From the NCBI GenBank assembly GCA_030867875.1, contig JAOWCC010000936.1, forward strand, positions 744,001 through 808,000: a DNA stretch of 64,000 bases. The letters are read 5' to 3'. The notes beneath the pieces were generated by a model. It was not told the DNA's origin, searched no databases, and worked only from the letters and a program-made list of their open reading frames with translations. Of this stretch, positions 1 through 10,884 are shown one piece after another. How positions within the stretch are numbered: the stretch's first letter is position 1; the number at the start of each line of letters is the position of its first letter. The DNA is from Actinernus sp. WN-2022 (lineage: Eukaryota > Cnidaria > Anthozoa > Actiniaria > Actinernidae). Made by a program: the position numbers and the translations under genes.

Positions 1-205
1 CGGTACAGCATTGGTACAACATCGTTACAACATCGGTACAACTTCGGTACAGCATTGGTACAATCTCGGTACATCATTGATAAAACATCGGTACAACATC
101 GGTACAACATCGGTACAGCCTGGTAGTACAACATCGGTAGAACATCGGTACAACATTGGTACAACATCGGTAGAACACAACATCGGTACAACATTTGGTG
201 AAACC
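1..205. repeat. 11-bp minisatellite (cggtacaacat-like)
   Basis: About 17 imperfect copies of an 11-bp unit close to cggtacaacat lie head to tail, with units such as cggtacagcat and tggtacaacat. A few units are longer. Open frames through it are repeat artefacts. The same array is longer in the second copy (60344-60640). Confidence 0.85.
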
Positions 206-954
206 GATGTTGAAACCGTTTGACATTTCCGAGAACAACAGAAGTTAATTAAAATGCATTTTGTTATCGGTGTGCTGAACGATGTTGAAACCGTTTGACA
301 CGCATGCTATCAATATCTTTCAACAAGTGTTGAACCGATGTTAAAGAGATGTTGACACCGTTTGATCGAGCCTTAACATTACTATCAGAAATAGACATAT
401 TTATGAAATATATAATTATTTATAATTTATAGCAGAAGTGAAATCACACCAGCAGCTGCAAGTAAAGTTTAAAAATACCAGGTAATCTTCTAATCTTATG
501 CAATCTTCGTTTATATTTAATTGGTATACAGTTTTGTATTACGTAGAACTAAAGCAAAATAAAGCAAGAACGAATAAGTAATGATAGAAACTTTGAACTG
601 AAAATATACAGTTTTCCGAGTGAGTTTATTGTCCTCCTTCGCGAGGCTTCCGACTTTCGATCGATGAACAGTGTTGGCGAACAGGTGATCAGATAATTGA
701 CCTAATTCAGGTCACCTGAATTTTGTGCACAAACATCAACCAACTTCCTCATCGTAAAGGCAAGGTAAGCGAATACCGCAACTATTTCCCCACATCTGAA
801 AATCAGAATTAAAAAAAAGGTTTCTCTTTGAGGAATTTGTTGAATTAACCCCTAGTATCATACTCGCTACTTTCAACAGACCTATAACGTTATTATCTAG
901 AACGTATATAAACGTGTTTATGAGTGATAGTCCCGTATATAGGGTATCTTGTAG
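1..954. repeat. Dispersed ~1 kb repeat, copy A
   Basis: This stretch matches 60344-61419 over its whole length with only scattered differences and small indels; copy B has about 25 extra bases near 61155. It begins with an 11-bp minisatellite and continues through AT-rich sequence with a TATATAAA-like box near 903. Both copies stop matching right after the same bases, gtatatagggtatct, which suggests a real element edge there. It could be an LTR/UTR or a non-autonomous element. The left end lies outside the window. No coding is seen. Confidence 0.75.
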
Positions 955-1189
955 ACTGCGGGTTGCTTCTAGACCGCTGCTGAGGCTTTAGTTCAGAAGT
1001 CAGTGTAGTAGTCGTTTAACTGTTGTGGGGCGAGGCGTTGTCTTGTCGAACGTCTGAGCTGAGTACTGCTGCCATCGTCGTCGGGACAGTCATCGGGACA
1101 GTCGTCGTCTTCCAGGTTACACTAAGTGAAAGAACTTGGTGTGGGTTGGTCAGCGTTTTTTAAGGGACCAACGTCATGTAGAGCAGGAA

Positions 1190-3284
1190 ATTCCTACGTG
1201 GTGCGGATATCTCTTGTTGGAGAGGGGCCGTGGAGGCGAACGCGTTGAACGCGCGTGGTCCTGCAGAATGGACAGCTAATCATCGGGACAGTCGCCCGTG
1301 TCGTTTGACTTGTGTTTGTGGTATTGTTTCCGCAGGTGGTGGGTACTTTGTAACAATCGCACATTTTCACGCGATACGAGAAGAACCAACAAATTGGCGG
1401 ATATGCCTTCCATGGAGACGACAAGATATCAGTGACGACTTCGCGACTTATTGCAGTCTGAGTGAAGATATACCAAGTCTCCTACTGTGATCGACAGTGC
1501 ATTAGCTAGCTTGCCTCGGGGGCTTTCGAGATGGTTTTCCTGCCGTCGTTCATTTAGGTATTAGTACTTGGTCGGAAAGTCGTATATGCTTGCTAGTAAA
1601 TTGGTCTCTCTGAGTCCACATTTCTCTGGCTGATACACAACACGATCGGATTCTAGAGTTCAGGCAAGCGGTAGCTATCGATAGGGTTTTCAAAGAGACC
1701 GATCCTCCTTGGGATCTTGCTTGAGGAGCTCATCTTCTAATTCTTTTACTGCGTTTTCAGCGATGGGGTTTTCGTTTGGGTTTTTCGCCCTTCCTATTTC
1801 AAGAAAGATACGGTGACTTTGCAGTAGTTCGTCGTTTACTAGTGCCTTAAACGCGGTGCTGGGTCAGTATCACGGCGACGGATCCGTCGAGAGGGCATAA
1901 CTCGACGCATAACCGGATGAGAGCGCTCGTCGACTATCAGTGTTGTTGTGGTGTACGAAGTTATGGTCTCTCTCAGCACTAGGATTAGTTGGCAGGAGCG
2001 TTTTATTAAATCACAGGCGACCCCAACTGCAGCTGGCGGATCAGAAGTAGACTGTTCTATGATGTGTGAGGTTTGTGACGGAGGGCTGCGCAAGCATTAC
2101 AACCATCTGTGACGCAACTACTATCCATAGCTGGTCGTCAGGCCTTGGCAGTAGGATTGCGCGGTTATTGCGAAGGGCGTCTTGGGCGGTACGGAACGCA
2201 CAGTTGAGGTCGTCTGTCCAATGGATGTCTTTTTGAGATTGTTTGCCAGCTACGACATCGTCGAGGGGGACTAGTACCGTAGAACAGCGAGGGACTACGC
2301 GCGCTAGAACTTTATATGCTCATATAAAGGACTTCATACCTCCAACCTTCTTTGGTCGACTACATGATGCTAGTGTAGAAACGCGACGGGAACGTGCCTG
2401 GAGTTTGCCTTGAGATCAAATCCACCCTACGGTAGTGGTGGTTTGGGGGTTAATGACGGTCTTGCTCGCTGATAGACGCAAGGTATAGTAGAGTTCTGAA
2501 GAGCCTTAAAACCAAGGACCAGTCGTGCAATTGCTTGTCTGGACTGTTGCCCCTGCAAAACAACTCATCGGCGATCTTGGCGACTACGCCTGACTGTAAG
2601 TCACCAAGGACGCGGCACATAAGCTCCTCTAGTGAGGTTTTCCGAGCCGGGTATACCCATAGCTGACCGAGCGTATACACTGACTCCGCGAAATTGGGTC
2701 GCTACCCCACAGTACTTCATAGACTCGCGGGCTAGCAGTATCTAGTAAAATGCGCTCGTTAGATCGGTAGCAATAATGTGCTTCCATTGGGAGATCTAAC
2801 GGAGTGTGTCGTCTACGTTGGGCATCAAGGAGGGCTGAGGTTTTGAATCCCGGCCTACGTCGGCGAAGACGGTAACGAGGCGAAAGGATCTGCTTGCTTT
2901 CTTGACCAAGAATGGTGGGTTAAAGTACTCTACTGACACGTTGATGTCCTCAAGACTCGAGTTTCTCTAACTCGTCGAACTTTTGTTGAAGCTCGACGAG
3001 TTTGTCGCGGGCGTACAGAGGTAGACGACCCTTACGCTGTGGTGGTTCTACTGGGCCCATAGTCACCTTGACTTCGAACGGACCTACGGCCCCATTGTAA
3101 TGTTGGGGTCGAAGACACCATCGTATTGGTCTAGGACTTTACGAAACTTCATCTGGGTCTCCATGGGGAGTAGGTTGTCAGGATCGAGTTTTACGCTATC
3201 AGAGTGCTTAGTGCTTTGCGTGGAAGCTGCGCGTATCTTTTGAAAAGGGAGAGCGTGGTCTGGTGTTGGGGGCTGCTCAACCAC
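1190..3284 (-). pseudogene. Ty3/Gypsy-type pol remnant (RT, RNase H, integrase)
   Basis: On the minus strand, decayed pol coding sequence can be followed in order. First comes a segment with LDPDNLLPMETQMKF and [10 protein letters not shown] (about 3220-3085), the usual lead-in to reverse transcriptase in this lineage. Next is the RT core including [13 protein letters not shown] and VAKIADELFC (about 2640-2530). A region with PLDDVVAGKQ and LPRPDDQLWIV (about 2290-2110) matches the RT/RNase H junction. Integrase C-terminal sequence ([13 protein letters not shown], about 1850-1810) is followed by GDLVYLHSDCNKSR and YRVKMCDCYKVP (about 1485-1300). Frameshifts and stops break it in several places, so it cannot make a working polyprotein. 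The order RT-RNaseH-integrase and these blocks fit Gypsy rather than BEL or Copia. The 3' LTR would lie below 1190 but was not delimited. Confidence 0.75.
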
Positions 3285-4731
3285 GTCTGGCGATAAGACT
3301 CGGTTTATCTGGAAAAAAAGTATTCATTACGTTTGCGATACCGTGGGCCTTCTCACAGATTTGGGATGCGCAACGTTCCTCCAACACTGAATACAACTCC
3401 AGGTTCTGGCCACATTTGCACGTGCGAACACTGTGGGCGTCGGTACGCGGTTCGAGTGTATACTCAGAGTCGGTTGGGGCGTTGTCAGGGAGGTCGATCT
3501 CTAAGAATGCCTTTTGCGAGTTTTTCAGTCAAGTGAGATCCCGCATATCTAGTTTGTCTACTTGTCGACCTTCGGGTTGTTCTCCATCTGTGGCCTCACT
3601 CACTGATCAAGAGTTTGAAGTGTCTGAAGTGTCTTCCGCTTTTGTATACAAGCAGCTAACCCGCTTGAAGACTTCTAAAGCAACTCCTCTTGCGCACGTC
3701 ATCAATCTGTCCATTATTACACAGATTGTTCCTACAGATTGGAAGCACGCTTAGGTTATTCCGCTTTATAAGGAAGGTGCTAGGGACAATATGGACAATA
3801 TGGACAGCTACAGGCCGATCTCGGTGCTGCCAGTGACCTCCAAAATCCTTGAGTGGGCAGTTCAGTTACAGCTGACTGATTTTCTTGAGTCATCCAAGCT
3901 CTTCTCTCCTTTCCAGTCTGGTTTTTGCAGACATAATTCTACTCAAACCGCCATTGTCTATTTGTCTGATAGTATACGAAGAAATATAGACATTGGTTTA
4001 TTTACTGGTGCAGTGTTTGTGGACTTTAGAAGAGCTTTCGATACGATTGAGCACGAATGGCTTCTAATAAAGTTGGAGCGATTTGGCATACAGGTAAGGA
4101 ACGTAACTGATGCGAGACTACTTATCTAATCGAAGACAGTCCGTATTTTATGATGGTCTCATCTCAAGTGACCAGGAGTTCCAGAGGCAGTATACTTGGC
4201 CCGATCATCTTCTCCTTATTTGTTACGGATCTGTCATCTTGTCTCCAGGAGGGAAAAGTGCTATTGTACGCAGACCGCGACACTGTCATCTATTATGCTG
4301 CGCAAAGTCAATCGGATGTTCTTTCTGTACAAAATAGGGAGCTATCGCGCCTATATGACTTGTCATTAAGCAATCAGTTATTCATCCATCCTAAGAAAAC
4401 AGAATACGTGCCGTTTGGTACACCACAAAAACGTAGTCAGTCAATGGAAGCAGGATCTGACGCTGAAGAACTCTGTCTTGGAGATAAAGTCCTGTTGCGC
4501 GTGCCACATTATAAGTACTTAGGCGTTTACCTTGATCAGTCGCTAACATTTATAAAGAACGCAATTACTATTAAGTGTAAGCAGGAGCCCATTACCAGGA
4601 GCGTCAACCTGTTATGTATTCGTGAGACAGCGTGTTCCCAGATCAGGCTATTTTTAGCTGCAAAAAACAATGAGAAGCCTTGTGAACAGTAATTTTATGA
4701 AAGAATATACTAGGCGAACAATGCTTCCTAA

Positions 4732-5454
4732 AGCCCAGTTTCCATATAATCGCTACGATCGCTGAAAAATTGGCACAGCGATCGTAGCGATCATATCGAA
4801 ACCAATTTTTCGGCGATCGTAGCGATCCTGGCGATCGTAGCGATCGCGATCGCCGAGATAGAACAAAATATATCTCGGGGATCGTAGCGATCGGGTGGCG
4901 ATCGAAACGATTATATGGAAACCACTCTCAAACGATCGTGGTGACCCAAACGATCCTATAAAGCACTGCTCACCAATAGAAACATCCCATGATGCGCCCA
5001 GGTTTTCTCGCACTCGGCAAAATGGCGTCTACCAGTGCAGATACTAGCAACAATGCGAGTTTTATGGAAGAAGTCCAGGTATACGAATGCCTATACAATA
5101 AATTGAGCAAAGGTTACAAGGACAAGTTTGTCAAAATCAACTACTGGAAAAAAATTGCCGAAAAGTTCTCGATAACTCCTAGCGAAGAAGAAAAGAAGTT
5201 CAAAAACATTAGAACCGCATGCGGGAGATTTCTAAAGAAAAAGAAGACGATACCCTCGGGCTCAGGGAGGGAATCAGTGCCCGTCCCGAGAGAGTTTAGT
5301 CAGCTGGACTGGCTGTAAAACCTCAACATTTTCTGTGTGCTTGGGCGATCGTAGCGATCATATGGAAACCGGTCAAAGATTTAGGATCGCTACGATCGCC
5401 GCGATCGCTGGGCCAATTTTTCAGCGATCGTAGCGATTATATGGAAACTTGGCT
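4732..5454. mobile_element. Harbinger-like element with MADF ORF, nested
   Basis: The ends are near-perfect inverted repeats of about 45 bp: agtttccatataatcgctac at 4737 is mirrored by the sequence ending ggaaact at 5449. A 3-bp duplication TAA flanks the element (4729-4731 and 5455-5457), which fits the PIF/Harbinger superfamily. The termini are rich in the self-complementary motif gcgatcgtagcgatc. It carries one ORF (5022-5318) for a MADF-type DNA-binding protein but no DDE transposase. It sits inside the element at 4582-5641. A 183-bp deletion derivative is at 33222-33404. Confidence 0.85.
5022..5318 (+). CDS. MADF (Myb/SANT-like) domain protein of a Harbinger-like element
   Basis: A 98-residue ORF. 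An ATG with a strong context (gcaaaATGGCG) at 5022 is preferred over the in-frame ATG at 4989. Residues about 15-80 look like a MADF domain: a VQVYECLYNKL helix, then KINYWKKIAEKFSIT, then EEKKFKNIRTACGRF, with the aromatic and basic spacing of that family, followed by a KKKK tract. MADF proteins bind DNA, and PIF/Harbinger elements typically encode one beside the transposase. Here the transposase gene is missing, so the protein could at most act in trans on related elements. The reading frame is intact inside a non-autonomous element. It is shorter than two-exon Harbinger Myb-like proteins, so it may be an internal-deletion product. Confidence 0.7.
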   Translation: MASTSADTSNNASFMEEVQVYECLYNKLSKGYKDKFVKINYWKKIAEKFSITPSEEEKKFKNIRTACGRFLKKKKTIPSGSGRESVPVPREFSQLDWL

Positions 5455-6084
5455 TAATGATTTATGAACAGATATTATTATTACATACAATGAGAAAACC
5501 TCGCCATTGTAAACAAATAAGCATTTTATCGGCCTTCAGCTCGGGGATATGGGATTTATTGAGTACCTAGGATGTTCTAAAAATAACCTGATCTGGGAAT
5601 GCGCTGACTCATAGACTCAGTATGGGAGATGAACGCTCCTGGTGTAAGGTTGCTAGTCAGCTCGGAGTGCTAAGTAGAATAAAAAAAAATTTGACAGTCT
5701 GCTGCAGAAAGGGTGTATAAGTCCATGATTTTACCTAGACTGGATTATTGTGACCTTGTTTGGAATAATTTTGCTGACACGAGAACAACTCAATTGGAGC
5801 GCCTACAATCCCGAGCAGCGCGAATCATATTAAGCTCAAGTAGCACATCCACAGACAAAAGAGTTTTGCCGAAAGTTCGATCGGGGTGCTTAATGTACTG
5901 GTTGCTCATACAAGCATGAATGTTATAAATGTGGCATTGTACACCTTTCGTCCAAGTGAACTTTTCGTGCCTCAGGAAAGAACAACACAAACACCCCTCC
6001 TGCCAATCCCAGCCCTACCAACCCCAATAAGAATAAATAGATTGATTCCCTTACTGATTTCCTATTCACCTAGGAAACTGATTT

Positions 6085-7342
6085 TTTGATCAAGGGTTTT
6101 CTCACTGGTTTTCCAATCCATTTTGAGGGTACACAATCTAACTTCATTGCCTCTAATCTTTTATCTGCACGTCTACTGCCACATATTGTGGATGCCAAGA
6201 TTTCCAACGAGCTAGCAGCCCATCGGCTGGCGGGTCCCTTTGTGTCCCCACCGTTGCCTTATTTTCACGTTTCTCCACTCGGCGTGGTTACCAAAAAGGT
6301 GCAAGGTGAATATCGACTTATTCATCATTTGTCGTACCCTAATGGCACTTCAATTAATGATGGTATTTCTTATGAGAACTCCAAGCACTTATTAACACGG
6401 TAGGGGTAGGTGGTTTTCCCATTCGACCTGAGGACCATCATTTACTTGGTATGTACTAGAATGGGAAATATTATTATGACCGCTGTATGCCGATGGGCTG
6501 CTGTAGTTCGTGTCAGACTTTTGAGGCGTTGAGTACTGCCCTGGAGTGGATTATTGTCATATTCACCATATGATTCACTTGCATGCTTGATGATTTCCTT
6601 ATTGTGGCTTCCACATGGGAACAATGTCACAGTCAGTTAACTAATTTTCTGGAACTTTGTGATTATTTGGGCATCCCCATGGCGCCAGAGAAAATCATTG
6701 GCCATCTAATATTCTATCGTTTGCGGGCATTGAACTTGACACATGCCGAATGGAAGCCCGGCTTCCTCAGGACAAACTGAGAAAGTGTATTTCCTTAGTT
6801 TCTGGATTTTTAACACGAAGGAAAGTACCTCATCGGTATTTTAAATTTTGTATGCTCAGTGGTAGTCCCGGGGCAAGCATTTCTCCGTCGTCTCATTGCC
6901 CTTACAAAAGGTATGCAAAAAGCTCAACATCTCATCCGGCTGAATCGGTCAGCCAAAGACGATCTTGGTGTTTGGCTTGCAGTTTTGCATGAATTTAATG
7001 GTAGCTCTTTCTTTTTGCGAGATGGATGCCTCAATTCTGTATACAGATGCATCGGGTAGTTTGGGTTATGGGGCTTTGTTCGGTAATAACTGGTGCTATG
7101 GGGAATGGCTTGAACACTGGAAGGGTTTGAACATTGCCATTTTGGAGTATTTTTTCCAATTATGCTTAGCATACTACTCTGGGGCGAGCACATACACAAT
7201 CAATCCAGGAATACATAATGAACTTGCGGAGTCTTTGTCACGTTTGCAGATCCGGAGGTTCAAACAACTGGCACCAGCATGCGTGCATGAATTTCCGACT
7301 GCTATGCCATTAAACCTGCAGCCTCAGAGCTGGCAGATTTAG
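6085..7342 (+). pseudogene. RT and RNase H of the tyrosine-recombinase retroelement
   Basis: RT begins with GFLTGFPIHFEG (6092-6127) and continues with RLAGPFVSPPLPYFHVSPLG and EYRLIHHLSYPNGTSINDGI. The catalytic stretch reads HMLDDFLIVA (about 6579-6607), where DD is the RT active-site pair. MEARLPQDKL, VVPGQAFLRRLIALTKG and DLGVWLAVLHEFNGSSFF connect to RNase H. RNase H shows LYTDASGSLGYGALFGN and NWCYGEW, and ends with PGIHNELAESLSRLQ (D and N/D-type metal ligands). At least four frame changes are needed to read it, and about 150 bases are missing around 6400-6570 and again near 7180. Repeated QPQSWQI-like sequence (7310 and about 7560) suggests a short internal duplication. Confidence 0.8.
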
Positions 7343-7659
7343 TGTAGACAAGATTATTGTAAAAATTACGTAACGTATAGAAAAGTTATGTAACACACTA
7401 CGAAATAACATAACGCTAAATTGGGGTTCAAAATGGTTGGGTTTTTAGAAGGTTTATATGAAAATTTGAGAAAAAGAATTATTAACGAGCCAAGTGGCAT
7501 TGTATTCTGTATTTTGAAGCAGAAGAGCAGATTTAATTTCCGACTGCTATTCCATTCAATCTGCAGCCTCACAGCTGGCAGATTTAGTGTCCACGCTCCT
7601 ACAGTCAAGCTAACAGCCTTCCTCCATACCGACATATAAACAGGCTTGGAAACTATATA

Positions 7660-8474
7660 ACCAATTTTCACATTCTACATTTGGTAATACAGTCCTTACA
7701 CTACCACTCCCTCCAACAAATTTAGCATTATTTATTGCCCTTTTATATCAACATAATTATGCTGCTTCCACAACTACATGTACTACATATGTTTCGGCTA
7801 TTGGCTACTCGCATCGCTTGGCGGGTGTTCTGGATACAACCAAAGTATTTTACATTGTGGAGATGTTAAAAGGCTATGGGAAACTGGGATCTCGTTTGGA
7901 TACGCGCATGCCAATAACGTTGCCCATCCTAAAACGCCTTATGGTCGTGGCCCCTACGGTTACCAGCACAACAGGCCATAATGTTCAAAGCTATATATGT
8001 GTTCAATGGCCTTTTTCGCATTCTTGCGAATAGGTGAGATTACAGCCACTAGCCAGTACAGTAAAGTTCTAAAGCTTAGCCAAGTTTCTAAGCAGAACAG
8101 TGAAACAGGTGCTACCGTCAACTTAAGGGTCGCGTTTCATGATTTCAAACATCATTACAATCACCCGCCATCTTGATGCGTATCCGGTGCAGTCCCTTTT
8201 GGACTACATAAATGTACGTGGTTCGGCTGAAGGTCCACTTTTTCAAACACTGAATGGGGTTCCTGTGTCTAGGTCTGCTTTTACAAAGCAGCTGTCTCTA
8301 GCCTTTAAGGCTTGCAGTTTGGATCCCACTAAATATAAAAGGCATAGTTTCAGGATCGGCGCTGCATCATATGCAGCTGCATGTGGTTTTTCAGACACTC
8401 AGATTCGCCTTTTAGGTCGTTGGAAGTCGGATGCTTTTAAGAAGTATATTCGCGTCCCCAGCCTCACTCACTAA
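7660..8474 (+). pseudogene. Tyrosine recombinase of the retroelement
   Basis: The C-terminal catalytic part is one open frame (8139-8474). It contains a KYKRHSFRIGAASYAAACGF block carrying the H-x-x-R pair, then RLLGRWKSDAFKKYIRVP, whose Tyr is the expected nucleophile. N-terminal segments lie upstream in other frames: a DTTKVFYIVEMLKGYGKLGS-like stretch (about 7830-7890) and PITLPILKRLM (about 7910-7941). The family uses this enzyme instead of a DDE integrase to insert a circular intermediate. Stops between 7660 and 8135 show decay. The first catalytic Arg lies in the damaged N-terminal half (FRILANR, about 8015) and is probable only. Confidence 0.75.
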
Positions 8475-9009
8475 GTCTCATTCCCGTTGTTACTAGGTAT
8501 GGAAGTTGGCTGGTATTTTGATCCTCACAGGGGAAGGGCCACCTGGGGGGTGATACATACACATATTCTTAAATTTAATTTCTCACAGTAGCAAGGGAAC
8601 CTATGCGATGACCGATTAGTTGAGTTTGCACATTTGTACCCCACAGGGGCAGGATCAACTTTGGGGCGATAGATACTGTTTAATTCGGTTGGTTTATACA
8701 TATACAACCTTGATACATCCCCACAGAGGCAGGGGCAACTGTTTGGATTTGCGTAGTTTGTTCCAACATCTTCAGTACCTGGTGCTACTTCCAGATGATA
8801 TAAATATTCATTTATGCTGCCTATCAAGGGCAACCATTGGAAGAATTTATGAAAGCAACTCAGATATTATCATTGCACTCATAAGGGTGTTATTTTGGAT
8901 TTATGATCTTCTTTGCGATTATATATATTTAACTGAACGAATCTGTCATTTTCACTGTTATGTTGGGGTGGGGTTCTCTCCCTTTACCCAAGGGGTCGTT
9001 TTGGCCTTG

Positions 9010-9207
9010 TTAAGACCTCCACCTTTGCTTGGCAAATTTATTACTGATTGTTATCAGAAAATTTATATTATTAAAGCGGCTATGTGCTCAGGCACATAAC
9101 CAGATTAATTCCAAATCAGTAGTAGTCTGGTCTTTGCCACGCAAACTGAGCTCAACGTTACAGTGAATTTGTTATAGATTCTGACCATAGTCAGGAAAAG
9201 GCATAAA
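9010..9207 (+). repeat. Direct repeat unit 1 of the YR retroelement
   Basis: Begins ttaagacctccacctttgct and ends ggcataaa. It is nearly identical to 9504-9703, with a handful of substitutions. The distance from the recombinase and the two-copy arrangement fit the downstream half of a split direct repeat. Confidence 0.85.
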
Positions 9208-9503
9208 TGAATCATTGGCTTGAAAATAAACGTTTTATGGCTTTACCGGTGCTTAATTGGCCTAAAGTTCAACATGTCTATCTAATTAAAACATGTTAGC
9301 ACGTGTATGCACATGCGGAGGGGGTGTCAATTGTTGCCAATTAACCCCCCATAAGGGTTTTTTATCACGAGTTTTGACCCGTTGTGGTCAGTCTTCGCTT
9401 CCACGCTTGACACACCACGTCCTCGTTGACCCAACTTCTCCCCATTTGTTTTCCACCTGTTTTATTTCTAAGGAGGCATTATGCATTTATTTCTAAGGAG
9501 GCA

Positions 9504-9703
9504 TTAAGACCTCCACCTTTGCTTGGCAAATTTATTACTGATCGTTATCAGAAATGTATATTATTAAAGCGGCTTAATGTGCTCAGGCACATAGCCAGAT
9601 TAATTCCAAATCAGTAGTAGTCTGGTCTTTGCCACGCAAACCGAGCTCAACATTACAGTGAATTTGTTATAGATTCTCAACATAGTCAGGAAAAGGCATA
9701 AAA
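9504..9703 (+). repeat. Direct repeat unit 2 of the YR retroelement
   Basis: Second copy of the unit at 9010-9207. It is preceded by a small tandem duplication of atttctaaggaggcatta (9463-9505). Confidence 0.85.
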
Positions 9704-10880
9704 ATATTTATCCAACCTGATGTATCTTGGTACAACAATTCTATATATTTATCCCAAGGCAGCGAGCAAGCAATTGGTTTACTTATTTATGTGTGATCTT
9801 GTGCAATCCAATAGCTGAAAATAAACATATTTATTTTCTCAATACGAATACATTTACGTCCTGAAAGTGTTTTGTCCACCAGTAGTATTTCTCTCCCCTG
9901 AATAGAATGACATTGTCATTCATGCAAATTTAAGCAGTTCTTTTATATTTACATATTGATTGTATTTTACAATATATTACTTCGAAATCATTCAACCTGC
10001 CAGTCTGCCTCCAACGAGACACATTTGTACCAAGGCGCGTATCGAAAGGTGAGATTCCTATTAATTTTTTGACAAATGCACTAATGTTCACAAAGAAATA
10101 GTCTTCAATATAGTCACACTTGACTGGCGAATTCCTTTACTAGATGTTAGAATATTCTTTAATTGGCTGGTTTATTCAACAGTACAACCTAAAGCTGAAG
10201 TGAATATTTTCGCTGTGAGGTAGACATCACCGACTGAAATCTGGTTTGTGATTTGCATTTTCCATTTTCCAAATTGCATTTTCCTTCAACCCCCATTATT
10301 CGACAGAGGTGTTTAATATTTTAATCAAAATAGCCCGCTTTGTAACGTTTTACCACGAAGGGTTTTCACGGACGTGTCCTTTTTTAGTGCGGCATTTTCG
10401 AGTTCTCTTTTCTACTTTAAATACTATACTCCGCATTTGTCGCGTATTCATGAAATGTTTTTCCAAATGGTAAACATATCAAGAAAACATAGGGCCCCTA
10501 AGGGTAACTCGCCGATGGTCAGTGAGCTATTTTGTGTTTTGTTATTGTGGACGTTGTTGGCAGAACCTATATTTGTGTAGTGTGTGACGAGATTAGTTTC
10601 GTAGAATGCCTGTGTAGCAGTTAAAAGGTAACATGCCGAGAGCGTCAGCCTTGCAGTCTTCATATATGTCTGTTTTCAATTCTAAAAAAAAATAAAAATA
10701 TTATTTTGTTTGTAAACCCGCCAACAAGACAGAGATGTAGGAAAGCGGTTATCTTAAACTGAGAAACTGGCCGAAACCGGAAATACTTATTTCTTGTTGC
10801 TATTAATAATATGTTATTAAAGGTCAAATCGGGGTCATGCGGGATTATATCTGGCTAGCGATCACTGCTGATCACTGAAT
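9704..10880. other. No gene recognised
   Basis: AT-rich sequence with short chance open frames only. I see no conserved motif, splice-flanked exon or recognisable repeat here. Confidence 0.5.
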
Positions 10881-10884
10881 TTCA

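Larger units (their letters stand above)
4582..5641. mobile_element. DNA transposon (CAGGAG...CTCCTG termini, 7-bp TSD) inside a LINE
   Basis: The element starts CAGGAGC and ends GCTCCTG and is flanked by direct repeats gtgtaag at 4575-4581 and 5642-5648. Two more copies at 32965-33439 and 44241-44588 have the same kind of ends and also 7-bp target duplications. The subterminal arms are long inverted repeats (tgttcccagatcaggctatt near 4632 against ataacctgatctgggaatgc near 5583). No transposase is visible, so it is non-autonomous. CAG...CTG ends recall hAT elements, although those usually make 8-bp duplications; Dada-type elements make 6-7 bp. The superfamily is left open. Confidence 0.85.
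3597..5880 (+). pseudogene. L2/CR1-like LINE reverse transcriptase, interrupted by a DNA transposon
   Basis: Plus-strand RT coding of a non-LTR retrotransposon. The pieces seen are the pre-RT region (3597-3753), MDSYRPISVLPVTSKILE and SPFQSGF (3797-3930), motif A FVDFRRAFDTIEH (about 4015-4053), RDYLSNRRQSVFYDG in a shifted frame (4112-4156), RGSILGPIIFSLFV (about 4180), the catalytic loop written YADRDTV (4267-4287), and HYKYLGVYLDQSLTF (about 4507-4551). It resumes at 5649 with VASQLGVLSRI, then YKSMILPRLDYCDLVWNN and RLQSRAARIIL. A stop at 3752, a frameshift near 4100 and an inserted codon in the catalytic loop show it is dead. The 4582-5641 insertion accounts for the break. Confidence 0.85.
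5868..9703 (+). mobile_element. Tyrosine-recombinase (DIRS/Ngaro-like) retrotransposon relic
   Basis: The pieces occur in the order expected for tyrosine-recombinase retroelements. A gag-type zinc finger (CTGCSYKHECYKCG, about 5900-5941) is followed by RT, RNase H, and a tyrosine recombinase. A 200-bp direct repeat separated by about 300 bp closes the element (9010-9207 and 9504-9703). It has stops and frameshifts throughout and is not functional. The left end is unclear because it abuts the LINE fragment near 5860. RT-RH-YR without a DDE integrase separates it from Gypsy and BEL. The split direct repeats favour an Ngaro/PAT-like layout over classical DIRS1. Confidence 0.75.

Noticed and set aside
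8620..9099. 159-codon frame after the tyrosine recombinase
   Set aside because: Overlaps the terminal direct repeat of the retroelement and has no domain.
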